A stretch of DNA of 19,532 nt from Nephromyces sp. MM_2019. Lineage: Eukaryota > Apicomplexa > Aconoidasida > Nephromycida. The translations under genes were made by a program, and so were the position numbers. The first letter of the stretch is position 1. Every line of letters begins with the position of its first letter. The notes below the pieces were generated by a model, which searched no databases, had not been told where the DNA came from, and saw only the letters and a list, made by a program, of their open reading frames with translations. The stretch is from NCBI GenBank assembly GCA_015657535.1, contig JADHZB010000702.1, positions 1 through 19,532 of the forward strand. The letters are read 5' to 3'. Positions 11,336-19,532 of the stretch are shown piece after piece.

Positions 11336-13073
11336 TTGGTTTTTGTTTATATCTATGCGTGTGATCGTTTATGCTTGATTTGTTTATACCTATGTGCGTT
11401 TGTTAATCAATATATATTTGTTTTCAGCAACCAATAAGAATGGAGACGTGACAATATCCTCCTCAATCAACCCAGAAATTCGTTTATATAACAATTTTTA
11501 TACCACAAATTCACATTTACGTAGTGCAAAGACACTATTTAAAAATATAGGGTGTCCCGTACATTATATATCTGTTACTGATGATGGAGATTGGATTTTA
11601 GGTAGTTATACACATACATACACACGTTTTTCAGATGTTTGTAAAAATTTTGTGCATATTTATCGAAATTCTTTTTGGTTGTTCAAAACTAATCACTAAG
11701 AAGTTTTACACTCACTTTCCTTCCCTTGTAACTACTCTTTAGGACATACACAATATATATATATATATCTATACATATACATATATCTGATCTACCTATA
11801 ATGTATGTATATCTCGAAGTGTGCATAATTTATCACAGATCTATATATATATCTTTTATTTATTTGTATGTACATACCTATTTTAGCTACCACAAAGCAG
11901 TACCTTTACTTACAATGCACAAAGCATAAAAAAAATAATTATGAAAATGGATTTGATGTCACCCTACGATATAATGCGCGACATGACCCAATTATCCTTG
12001 AAGTTGACAAGAGTGATTGGTTGAATTTGTGTGTAAAACCTGAAGAATTTGTTAAGGCTGTATTTGACAAATCTGAAACATCGATTTTTGCTATTGCTGG
12101 ATCCTACACATTCATATGGGATTTTGAGTAAGTACATATAAGGGGTTGGGGTAGTAGGTGAGGTATATCCTTGCGTGTGGAGGTTTATCTTTGTGTGTAA
12201 AGGATTATCCTTGTGTGTAAAAGGTTATACTAGTGCATGAAGGGTAATCCTAGTGTGTGAAGGGTTAAACTTGTGTGCGTAAAGGGGTTGGGATGGGGAG
12301 GAGTGTTATAGCTAATCTTGCATGCGTTTATGTCTATGTGTTTTGAGAAGGGAGTGTAGGGATTGTATAGCTAGATAGATTCTATATGTATGTGTCAGGT
12401 ATTGTTATGTATTGTGATTAATATATCTTTGATGTATTTCTTTGACGTGTATCTGATGTGTCTCTTATGTGTGTTAACTCTGTACAAGTCATTTATAATA
12501 CGTGTTCATATGTTTGCTTTGTGTGTGTATTTAATTTTGGTTTGTTTTCTACATCTAACATAAATGTGCATATATGTAAAACAAAGTTGTTTCATATGTG
12601 AGTATTGAATATATTTAGATGCGTATATGTTAAACTGTTTTGATTTGATTAGGGTTTGGGTTTGATTTGAAATTACCTCTGTGTGTGTTTGTGTGAATAG
12701 CATATAACTGTAACTAAATGGAGTAAATTCCCACACTTAGGTCTACCCACACTTTCCTTTGTAATTATTTGTACACATATAAACTCATCTGAATCATTAT
12801 TTTTTATAGTGATATCAAAAATGGAAAAATAAATAATTATAAAATTTGTATATTGGATCAAAAAGTTAAAGATGTGGGCATAAATGAACACCAAGATGGT
12901 CAAAATTTGTTTATGGTAACTTAAATGTACACACACACATAACTTGTTTATTTATTTACTCAAAATTGAAAAAAACATAGGCCACAGAGAGAGGTATTGC
13001 AATAGAGCGCTTATCTAAGAGGCGCAAACGCCTCATAAAAAGGTTTGACTATTTCTTACACAATAGAATTTAG
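8215..13073 (+). CDS. VID27: VID27-family protein (vacuolar import and degradation protein 27 homologue), 13 exons
   Basis: Homologue of yeast Vid27 and plant DEM-type cytoplasmic proteins; the molecular function is poorly defined, and Vid27 was linked in yeast to vacuolar import and degradation. Exons: 8215-8374, 8461-8676, 8723 to 9180/9202, 9534/9539-9636, 10083-10193, 10267-10318, 10424-10477, 10676-10780, 10850-11012, 11428-11601, 11887-12127, 12810-12915, 12981-13073. Phases agree; the end of exon 3 and start of exon 4 have two solutions, giving 676 or 685 residues against about 780 in yeast. Recognition rests on the C-terminal half: LHEKDKKLIIFD, LYMMDMEREQIVQKW (family: LYRMDLERGKVVEEW), a TPQTLFSLDTR segment, NPEIRLYN and DDGDWILATTKQYLYL (family: DGKWILATCKTYLLL). 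These are hallmarks of the Vid27 propeller domain. The N-terminal half (exons 1-3), expected to hold PH-like folds, is only weakly conserved; exon 4 is acidic like the family linker. The C-terminus is basic (RLSKRRKRLIKR). The start ATG is the first in a frame that splices cleanly. Confidence 0.85.
9806..9902 (+). other. possible alternative exon in VID27
   Basis: Open stretch inside the 446-base intron 4. With donor GTGAGG at 9594 (shortening exon 4), acceptor AAAAG at 9805 and donor GTCACA at 9903, all phases agree with exon 5. It would add about 32 residues (LQQEVQEYLKIVETIL...) of helical, amphipathic character in place of part of the acidic exon 4. The simpler model without it is also in phase. 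It has no recognised homology, so it may be an intron segment open by chance. Confidence 0.25.
10501..10680 (+). repeat. 38-bp imperfect tandem repeat in VID27 intron 7
   Basis: About four to five degenerate units, each roughly TTCAATGAATTTCTTGTG followed by CGTGTAGGATAA. The AG (or GG) before GATA falls at 10528, 10566, 10604, 10642 and 10675, spacing 38, 38, 38 and 33. The last of these is the real acceptor of exon 8 (TTTAG/GATAAA), so the repeat unit carries a copy of the 3' splice site. The array fills nearly the whole 198-base intron (10478-10675). Confidence 0.75.
11299..11330. repeat. (TA)16 microsatellite in VID27 intron 9
   Basis: Sixteen perfect TA units inside the 415-base intron between exons 9 and 10 (11013-11427). 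The same intron has a CA/TA-rich stretch at about 11030-11200 made of irregular ACACACATA-type repeats. Length is likely to vary between isolates. Confidence 0.9.
12161..12280 (+). repeat. 20-bp minisatellite, six units, in VID27 intron 11
   Basis: Six consecutive units of exactly 20 bases, consensus AGGTTATCCTTGTGTGTGAA, start at 12161, 12181, 12201, 12221, 12241 and 12261. They diverge from each other by a few substitutions without length change. The array is flanked on both sides by G-rich segments of the form AAGGGGTTGGG (about 12140-12151 and 12280-12297). It lies in the 682-base intron between exons 11 and 12 of VID27. Confidence 0.8.
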
Positions 13074-14977
13074 ACACACCTTTAATGTTTTGTTACTTAC
13101 AATAAATTATATGAACACACCACATGCATTAGATTTATACCCAACAACTTCACAAACACAGTCAAGCACTATGTATTATATTGTCACATATTCATATATA
13201 TTAGAGAGAATATACACAAACACTCATTATATACTACTTACCATATTTTAGGGATAGTTTAAAATGACAATTATATATAAACATATATAATTGCTGCATT
13301 CAATAAATCGAAGGATTAAGTATCTCTATATTGGCATACACATAAACACACTTTTGATAAAAATAATTATGCGTATCACACACATATACACATGTATGCA
13401 TATCTCCTTGATTAGAAAATGTGTAATATATACATTTATATACACACACATATAAACACTAAAATATTGAATAAATTTGAATGAATGAATGAATACTCAA
13501 TAGTATTTTTCTTAATTTTTTTCATTATATATATATGCACACAAATTCAGCCAATGAAATAATGTAACATATTTAAATATTTTTTCTAGTTTTGAAAATT
13601 GTTTGAGCTATTTTGCATATAAAAATATTTACTAATTAGATAACTAAAATACAAAGGAGGTTCTTTATGCTTAAACACACATATAATTTATTTATACTTT
13701 TTTTCATTTTAAACGCACTTTTAATTCAAGAAGTTAAAATTTTTTTTTTCAATTTAATAAACTATTTATTAGCCTTAATTTCGAGCTCAATATATATATA
13801 TATATATTTTTATATATCTTTTGTAAACAAAGCTATGAATTTTACTACAACTGGTTCACCTTTACTAGTTCTCTTATAATTCAGAATACATAGGGCAATG
13901 GTCTAAGCTAAAGAGATTGACCTTAGCATCAGCACATTCAATATGTGTGTGTTTTATATTTGCTAGTGTATTGTGTGTGTGTGTTTATTATGTGTTCTAT
14001 ATATATGCAAGTGTATGTATAGAGTTGGCGCACTGGTTGTTATATCTAATATAATTTGTTTGTAGTTATCAATTTGCGTGTTTTGTGCGTGTGTGTAAGC
14101 ACATAGTTCTTAGAAAAGTTATCTATAAAGCCATAAATAAATTTGAGCTATTCAATTAATATATACACACGTTTAAACGATTTGTCTGCCTGAAAATCAT
14201 TTATTAACCTAATTACATAGCACGATCTTTTTGTAAATAAGCATACTCATTAGATTATAAAATATTTTTGCAAACGCATTACCTAGCAGTGTGAAACATA
14301 CACATTCCTTGTCAAAATGCACTTATTTACAAAATCTCCACTATCTTTGCAAGTCAAAATGCAAATGAGATTAGCTCACACACAACTACAATAACGTCCA
14401 TTTACACACTTTCACACACAGATGTGCTCAAGCACAGCTTGTTCTTACACACACAGTATGATATATATCGTTGGCCCTAGAACCTGTGACACACTACTTC
14501 TCGAATAGCGCTTCAAGATTTAACTTACTTATAGTTTTATGGGGCTTCTTACATACACAACTGCATCATACTAAACAATTCCTAAACTTCTTCCCAAATC
14601 TACGCCTTAAGTACGGCACAGCAACAAACATTTGGTTTGACAACATCCCTTTACACACAGAACAACTCAGCCACTTGGTGTGTATGCATATATACTTATA
14701 TGCACAGTAGCTAAAATAACTGAGTCATACACAATTATCATATACTTGACCAAAGCAATTTAAACTAATTACAGCTACTTAACACAAACATTGGAGCAGC
14801 ACACACATAACTAACATGAACTATAACAAACACAGCCTAATGAACCAGTACACACATCACCCACACAACCAGAAGTTTACAGTCAACCATAAAGCTACTA
14901 CATTAACCTGAACAGCACACTAAATTAACATCATTCTAGAACTGCAGTAACAATCAATTTAAACTTCACCTGAAACC
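13074..14977. other. 1.9-kb intergenic region between VID27 and COQ4
   Basis: Holds the 3' flank of VID27 and the 5' flank of COQ4. It is rich in CA/TG and TA runs (for example TATATATA-type runs near 13790-13810 and GAAT repeats near 13480) with stops in all frames over most of its length. The stretch 13667-13879 is open for 70 codons but encodes only Ile/Phe/Tyr-rich low-complexity peptide and looks like chance. A stretch at 14470-14710 is open on both strands and is described as a finding. No RNA gene was recognised. Confidence 0.55.
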
Positions 14978-17489
14978 ATGTGGCAGCTCACAAATAGACG
15001 AAGTTTCTCCGCCAAAAAATTCTATGAGTCCTTTGAGAAAAACCACATATACACCAACCCCTTACAAAAAATTAAAATTGCAGTTGAAAATGGCATCATT
15101 GCATTTAACGATCCTACACAGGGGGCCGCAGTTGCTGCCCTGGGTGATGTCTTCAGCAAAGCCTCTTTGACTAGGATGAGAGATGTTATGAGGTTCTAAA
15201 TAATGCTTTTAGGATTAATTATTTGAGTGTAGATTATATTTATTTGTATATGAATAATGTGCTACTTGTGTGCATTTTATGTGTTTTCTTTGTATTGTCT
15301 ATGGACCGCTCTTGTGTGGAATAATTGTGATTTGTATATGTTGCTTGTGAATCTATTTTGTGGCTAATTTTGTGGATATGCATTTTGATTGGATCAATGA
15401 GTGCTGTGAATTTTAACAATTTAGGGGGTGGTATATTTTCCTTAACTTTCTGTTTTAGTTGTGTGCATTATATTGACTTTTTTGGGGCCCTATATGACTC
15501 TGTCTGTATTAGATGGAGTGATTAGGCAGTTTTATCTTATTTCTGTTTGCAAACTATCTAATATACATATACATCAATAAATATTTGTAACATGATCCCA
15601 CTATCGATTAGCTAATTAACTTGTTTCCTCCTTTGAACCTTACTATATGATCCCCCTTTTCCCTTAGGAATGATAAGGAAGGCCGCCTTGTCCTGAGGGA
15701 CAAGCCGACGTTTGGGTTAAGTGATTTTAATATGAATTATTTAAAGAATTTGCCTTTAAACACCGTTGGGTACACACACACATCTCAATCGAATAAATAT
15801 ATAACCATACATTTGCATACTGTGCTTTGCTAAATGAATACATAGCAATAAACCTTTCCCTTGTGAACATCATAAGCCAACATTAAAACCCACTCTACCC
15901 CTACACAAATAATTGTCTAAACTAGTAATTTATCTACACATAAACACACTCTTATTTTATTATATATATATATGCACGTTTAATTTTCAAGTTATCATTT
16001 TTATGAATTCCTTAAACAATATGGAGATGATCTGAGTGAACGTGAACCTACACACTATGTAGATGACCCTGAATTGGCTTATATTATGTTACGATACAGA
16101 CAGGCAGGAGCTTTTATACCAAACAAATTAAGATATATACACTCAAATTAAACCTGAAATTAACATCTAATTATTGAATACACATTAGCATACACTAGAA
16201 CATATTCACAAAATATACTACAAATATAAACACTTAACACACCATACGATAAATCATTATTAGACACATTAGCACAGTATTGAATAGACATAAGTTTTTA
16301 CAAATCTTAACAATTATTAGAATACTATTACTCGTTATTAGAGTTCTTAATACATATTCATTTGTAAAACTAACGCAAACATTGACAAGTATAACACCAA
16401 TAAGCTGAAGCTAATTTAATTGTACACACACACTTTCACATGTGATTTTGTATATATAACATTTATTCATATTTTTATATCTAAACACAGTTGCATGACT
16501 TTGCACACGTGGCCTACGACATTGGTATTTCTGTAGAGGCTGAAGTTGTCTTGAAATGCATTGAACTAGTTCAAACGCGTTTACCAGTGAGATAATATGT
16601 AGATAACCACAATTACATGATGCTTACTTACTATTCATTTTGAGTGTGTGTACCAAGATTATGCTAGTGCTCTACGGAAATATATTAATTGAAATTAGAT
16701 ACCAAGCATATTGCAAACATACACACACGTTTAAATTCATAAATTATACTTCTAGATGACCCTCTTTGCCACACTTTTGGGCCCTCTGACTTGTCCATCT
16801 GTTAGCATTGAAAAAAATTCACACACAACAGACAATTCAGCACCAAACATCTATAACCCCCGACAGAATCTTGTAACAAATCTAATACCTTGGGTTAGTT
16901 AAATATCTTAAATCTATTTCAAACAACTTTTATATCCTAAACTAATTGTTATAGGCAATATCCGCTGCTATGAAATGCCGTAGACCCATGTATGCTGTTT
17001 ATGTGGAAAAATGGCTTGATCATCCTATGGTTAGTCATTGAAATGTTTATTATTACACAAACTATCTATTCTAATCTTAACACAAAAATTCTTCTTCAAA
17101 TCTCTATTAACATAAATTACAATTCTAAATATATAAACAAATTGAGTATATACCGAATATACAACACACTATATGCATATACATTCATACAATTACAAAT
17201 ATAGACAGATTCTCAGACTATTCAATGTAAACACTTTTTGAGATACAGAAATATTCATAAAAAATTATTCTTTCATAAATAAAAACATTTTGTATGCATG
17301 AACAAATCTATATAGTTGGAGTTCAGGAAAAACTGTGGAATAATAACACCTCCATACCATTTGAAAATTTTTTTATAATGAAATAAAATAAATATCTCGA
17401 ACAAAAATTAAATTTACTTAATTACTTATATATTTGTTTTTAAAATACAGCCATTTTCGGATGAATTAGTTTGTAAAATACATACTTGA
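14978..17489 (+). CDS. COQ4: ubiquinone biosynthesis protein COQ4 homologue, mitochondrial, 7 exons
   Basis: COQ4 is a matrix-side inner-membrane protein of the coenzyme Q biosynthesis complex; recent work assigns it oxidative decarboxylation of the quinone-ring precursor. Exons: 14978-15192, 15668-15769, 15992-16103, 16491-16586, 16756-16893, 16955-17029, 17451-17489; the joined frame gives about 258 residues (human 265). Family landmarks in order: LQKIKIAVENGIIAF, VAALGDVFS, LTRMRDVMR, GRLVLRDKPTFG, YLKNLPLNTVG, YVDDPELAYIMLRYRQ, then the metal motif HDxxHx11E as H145, D146, H149 and E161, next VQTRLP, LLGPL, LIPWA and the C-terminal VEKWLDH. The Lys/Arg-rich, acid-poor N-terminus (MWQLTNRRSFSAKKF) fits a mitochondrial presequence. 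Exon 5 carries about 16 extra polar, Asn/Ser-rich residues between LLGPL and LIPW compared with human COQ4. Intron 3 seems to use a GC donor (CAG/GCAGGA). If the last intron is retained, the protein ends five codons into it at 17039-17041. The gene converges with the ABC gene, the stops only 32-42 bases apart. Confidence 0.93.
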
Positions 17490-17516
17490 TTACTTAAAAA
17501 CAAATATATAAGTAAT
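17421..17516. repeat. 23-bp perfect inverted repeat with 50-base spacer at convergent gene ends
   Basis: Arms 17421-17443 and 17494-17516 are exact reverse complements (core ATTACTTATATATTTG / CAAATATATAAGTAAT). The 50-base spacer contains the 3' splice site and the complete last exon of COQ4 (17451-17489). The right arm fills the gap between the COQ4 stop (17489) and the ABC stop (17522 or 17532). In RNA of either strand it could fold into a stem of 23 mostly A-U pairs. A role in 3' end formation for both genes is possible but is inference. Confidence 0.85.
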
Positions 17517-17521
17517 CAAAA

Positions 17522-19532
17522 TTATAAAAAGTTATACAGAATCGATAAATAAGCAAACAATTGATGCTAGAGAGTAAAATATAAATACAATCAAAAATTT
17601 ATTAATAAAAAATATAAATATATATACTGAGATATATAATTTATAATATTCTCCCTCGAGAGCTATTAGCTCATCATGAGATCCAATTTCACATATGTTG
17701 CTACCTTCTACATTTAACCCTGGTTTAAGTACAATAATTTTATCGGCATTTCTTATAGTAGATAAACGATGTGCAATAACAACTGTCGTTCTAGGATTTG
17801 AAGTCATTAAATCATCCAAAGCTTCTTGCACAATCTTCTCAGACTCGTTGTCGAGAGCAGATGTTGCCTCGTCCAATAATAATATACTTGGGTTCTTTAT
17901 CAGTGATCTACAAGTTAAAATAACATATAGAAATTAAATGTAAAAGTTATGATAGAGATATATGTGATTGGTTTAAGTATAGTAATATTTCTAGTACAAA
18001 TCCTATGAAGGACTACCTTGCAATAACAATTCTTTGCTTTTGTCCACCACTTAATTGCCCACCAAATTGCCCGACTTTCGTTTCATATTTATCTGGCAGG
18101 CTATTGATAAAACTATCTGCATTAGCTATTTGTGCTGCTGAGATAATTTCTTCTCTCGTAGCGTCCAACTTGCCCAATTTAATATTCTCATAAATAGTTG
18201 TGTTAAATAAAGTAGGTTCTTGGCTTACTAAACCCAATTGTCCACGCATATAGGAAACATTTAGATCCTTAATATTTTCATGCGTGTAAAATATACCACT
18301 GCTTTGATCATTTTCAATATGGGTTGTGAAATCTCCCATATTCAAATAAACGGTCCGAATATTTGCGTCATAGAAACGTTCCTGAAAGGGTACATCAAAT
18401 TTGTGTATAGGTGTACAAATATAAAGATCTGAAGGATTTCAAAATTTTCAGAATATAGATTGTAATTTGAGGGTACTAAATAATAGCAGAGGAATGGCGT
18501 GTAAAAAATTAAAATATTTAAGATACTCCCAAAATTTTTGAACAAGTATTAAGAATTGTGGAGTAAGTTATAAATGTGTGGGATTATTTACATTATAAAT
18601 GTCGTATTTATCATGCAAATTAATACCATTTGAAAAATTCATTCATAATGACATCAAAGGTAGACAATATGTAATATAATCTACTTACTAGTAATTGAAT
18701 AATACTTGATTTTCCACAACCTGACTCTCCTACAAGAGCATAAGTTTTGCCAGTCTCAATGTTAAAATTTAAACTATTTAGTACTCGTACATCTGGCCGT
18801 TGTTTGTAGTAAAATTCCAAATCCTTAGTTTGTATATTGTGGAAAGTGTGAGTTTTTCCTTCTTTTGATGATGGATCGATGAGCGATTTCTTATTTATTA
18901 GACCAAATACACGACTACGGGCAGTAGCTGCTTTTTTTTGATCACCAAGAAACAAACCAGCTTGAGCAGCACCCATCAGAGCAAACATCAAGACAAAGAT
19001 GACTCTAAATACATCTAAAGCGTTAGCTTGTCCTTATCAATTAGCCAACCTCCAAACCAAAATATCCCTGCATTACACAAAAATGTAACTCCTTGACTAT
19101 AAGCCCAAGAAGCCGCTACTATAACTGCTTCCTTAAATACATGGGATGATTCGAGCGCTAAAGAATAACGCTCAAGCATTTCTTTTTCTATTGCAAAGGA
19201 TGTGATCGTACGTATCGCAGACAAAACTTCAGAAATTATTGCACTAGGTGACTTTGAGTAGTTCTTATTATCCTTTTCATTCAGTGACAAATTATCTGTA
19301 AGTAAGAATTTATTTTCAAGTTATTGACCAGGAAACATTAATAGTGAGAATCCTATTGCTGCACCTGCCATTTTAGCGTTAGAAAAAAATACCATACTTA
19401 AATCAACAATCATAATTACACCTGTTTTTAAAAATGAACCAAATGCAAGGCCAGCGCTTGATTGAATCATCTGTGTATCTCCAGCTAAAATAGCTGTTAA
19501 TTGGCCAGGAGAATTTTCTTTCTTGTCATAAA
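17522..19532 (-). CDS. second copy of the ABC transporter 3' half (TMD2 part and NBD2), 5' part beyond window end
   Basis: Same gene as at 1-4410, shifted by 17,657 bases, with the same proteins, introns and frame break. Exons: 19532-19329 (partial, TMD2), 19295-19050, 19014-18689 (Walker A of NBD2 near its end), 18381-18017 (Q-loop and LSGGQ signature), 17907 onward (Walker B, D-loop, H-loop). Unlike the left copy, it shows the 3' end. Reading straight through gives a stop at 17532-17534 and an odd 30-residue, Ile/Phe-rich tail. A 61-nt intron at 17567-17627 (donor after YKLYIS, acceptor CTCTCTAG) would instead give a stop at 17522-17524 and a tail starting YKLYISHQ, closer to the usual ending of this family and to the end of NBD1 (YKLMSSQ). 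I prefer the spliced version, without certainty. The stop lies 32-42 bases from the convergent COQ4 stop. Whether this is a separate genomic copy or the same locus seen twice is open. Confidence 0.85.
17658..19532. repeat. direct repeat, right copy (identical block at window start)
   Basis: Second copy of bases 1-1875, in the same orientation, ending exactly at the last base of the window. The sequence to its left (17522-17657) supplies the end of the ABC transporter reading frame that is missing at the window start, so joining the two ends yields one continuous gene. This fits a circular or tandem arrangement, or an overlapping assembly end. Confidence 0.95.

Noticed and set aside
12140..12300. 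Telomere-like GGGGTTGGGG motif
   Set aside because: Only isolated copies inside an intron, not a tandem array, and different from the TTTAGGG-type repeats expected for apicomplexans.
12506..12936. Two minus-strand open frames of 76 and 87 codons
   Set aside because: They lie antisense to VID27 intron 11 and exon 12 and read CA/TG-rich repeats; no family resemblance.
13045..13251. Plus-strand open frame of 68 codons after VID27
   Set aside because: Overlaps the last VID27 exon in another frame and runs into 3' flank; no recognisable motif.
16992..17204. Plus-strand open frame of 70 codons
   Set aside because: Overlaps COQ4 exon 6 out of frame and continues into the intron; Ile/Tyr/Asn-rich chance reading.
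1..19532. Bacterial operon, CRISPR array or integrated mobile element
   Set aside because: Genes contain spliceosomal introns; no spacer-repeat array, transposase, integrase or terminal inverted repeats were seen.

Overview
The window is AT-rich eukaryotic nuclear DNA: genes are split by canonical GT-AG introns (from 33 nt to about 680 nt, many with CA/TG or TA runs), TAA, TAG and TGA all act as stops, and the genes are conserved single-copy-type proteins. Small introns, strong AT bias, and the presence of both a COQ4 and a VID27 homologue suggest a protist, most likely an apicomplexan of piroplasm (Theileria-like) type. This placement is an inference from genome style and gene content, not proven; an AT-rich fungus or another protist is possible.

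Layout. (1) 1-4410, minus strand: most of a full-length ABCB/P-glycoprotein-type ABC transporter (TMD1-NBD1-TMD2-NBD2), six exons visible, its 3' end cut by the window start. (2) 4411-8214: a long region without recognisable genes between the divergent starts of the ABC gene and the next gene, with mirrored strand composition. (3) 8215-13073, plus strand: a 13-exon VID27-family gene (N-terminal half weakly conserved, C-terminal propeller domain clearly recognisable). (4) 13074-14977: AT-rich, CA/TG-rich intergenic DNA. (5) 14978-17489, plus strand: a 7-exon COQ4 gene (mitochondrial coenzyme Q biosynthesis) with an intact HDxxHx11E metal site and one apparent GC-AG intron. (6) 17522-19532, minus strand: a second appearance of the 3' half of the same ABC transporter gene, cut by the window end.

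The main structural signal is that bases 1-1875 recur as 17658-19532. The proteins, introns and all stretches I compared are the same, with a constant offset of 17,657. Neither copy shows a breakpoint inside the window: the repeat starts at the first base and ends at the last base. That is what a circular molecule, a head-to-tail tandem array with a 17,657-bp unit, or an assembly contig with overlapping ends would give. Read this way the ABC gene becomes complete (about 1,290 codons), and the unit carries three genes: ABC transporter, VID27 and COQ4.

Other points of interest: a frame break in the second transmembrane domain of the transporter that coincides with a possible 35-nt intron; a 23-bp perfect inverted repeat that encloses the last COQ4 exon at the convergent COQ4/ABC 3' ends; and two regular minisatellites inside VID27 introns, one of which repeats the motif of its own 3' splice site. 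The three genes share no pathway. The transporter acts in a membrane, COQ4 in mitochondria, and VID27 is a conserved protein of unclear function.
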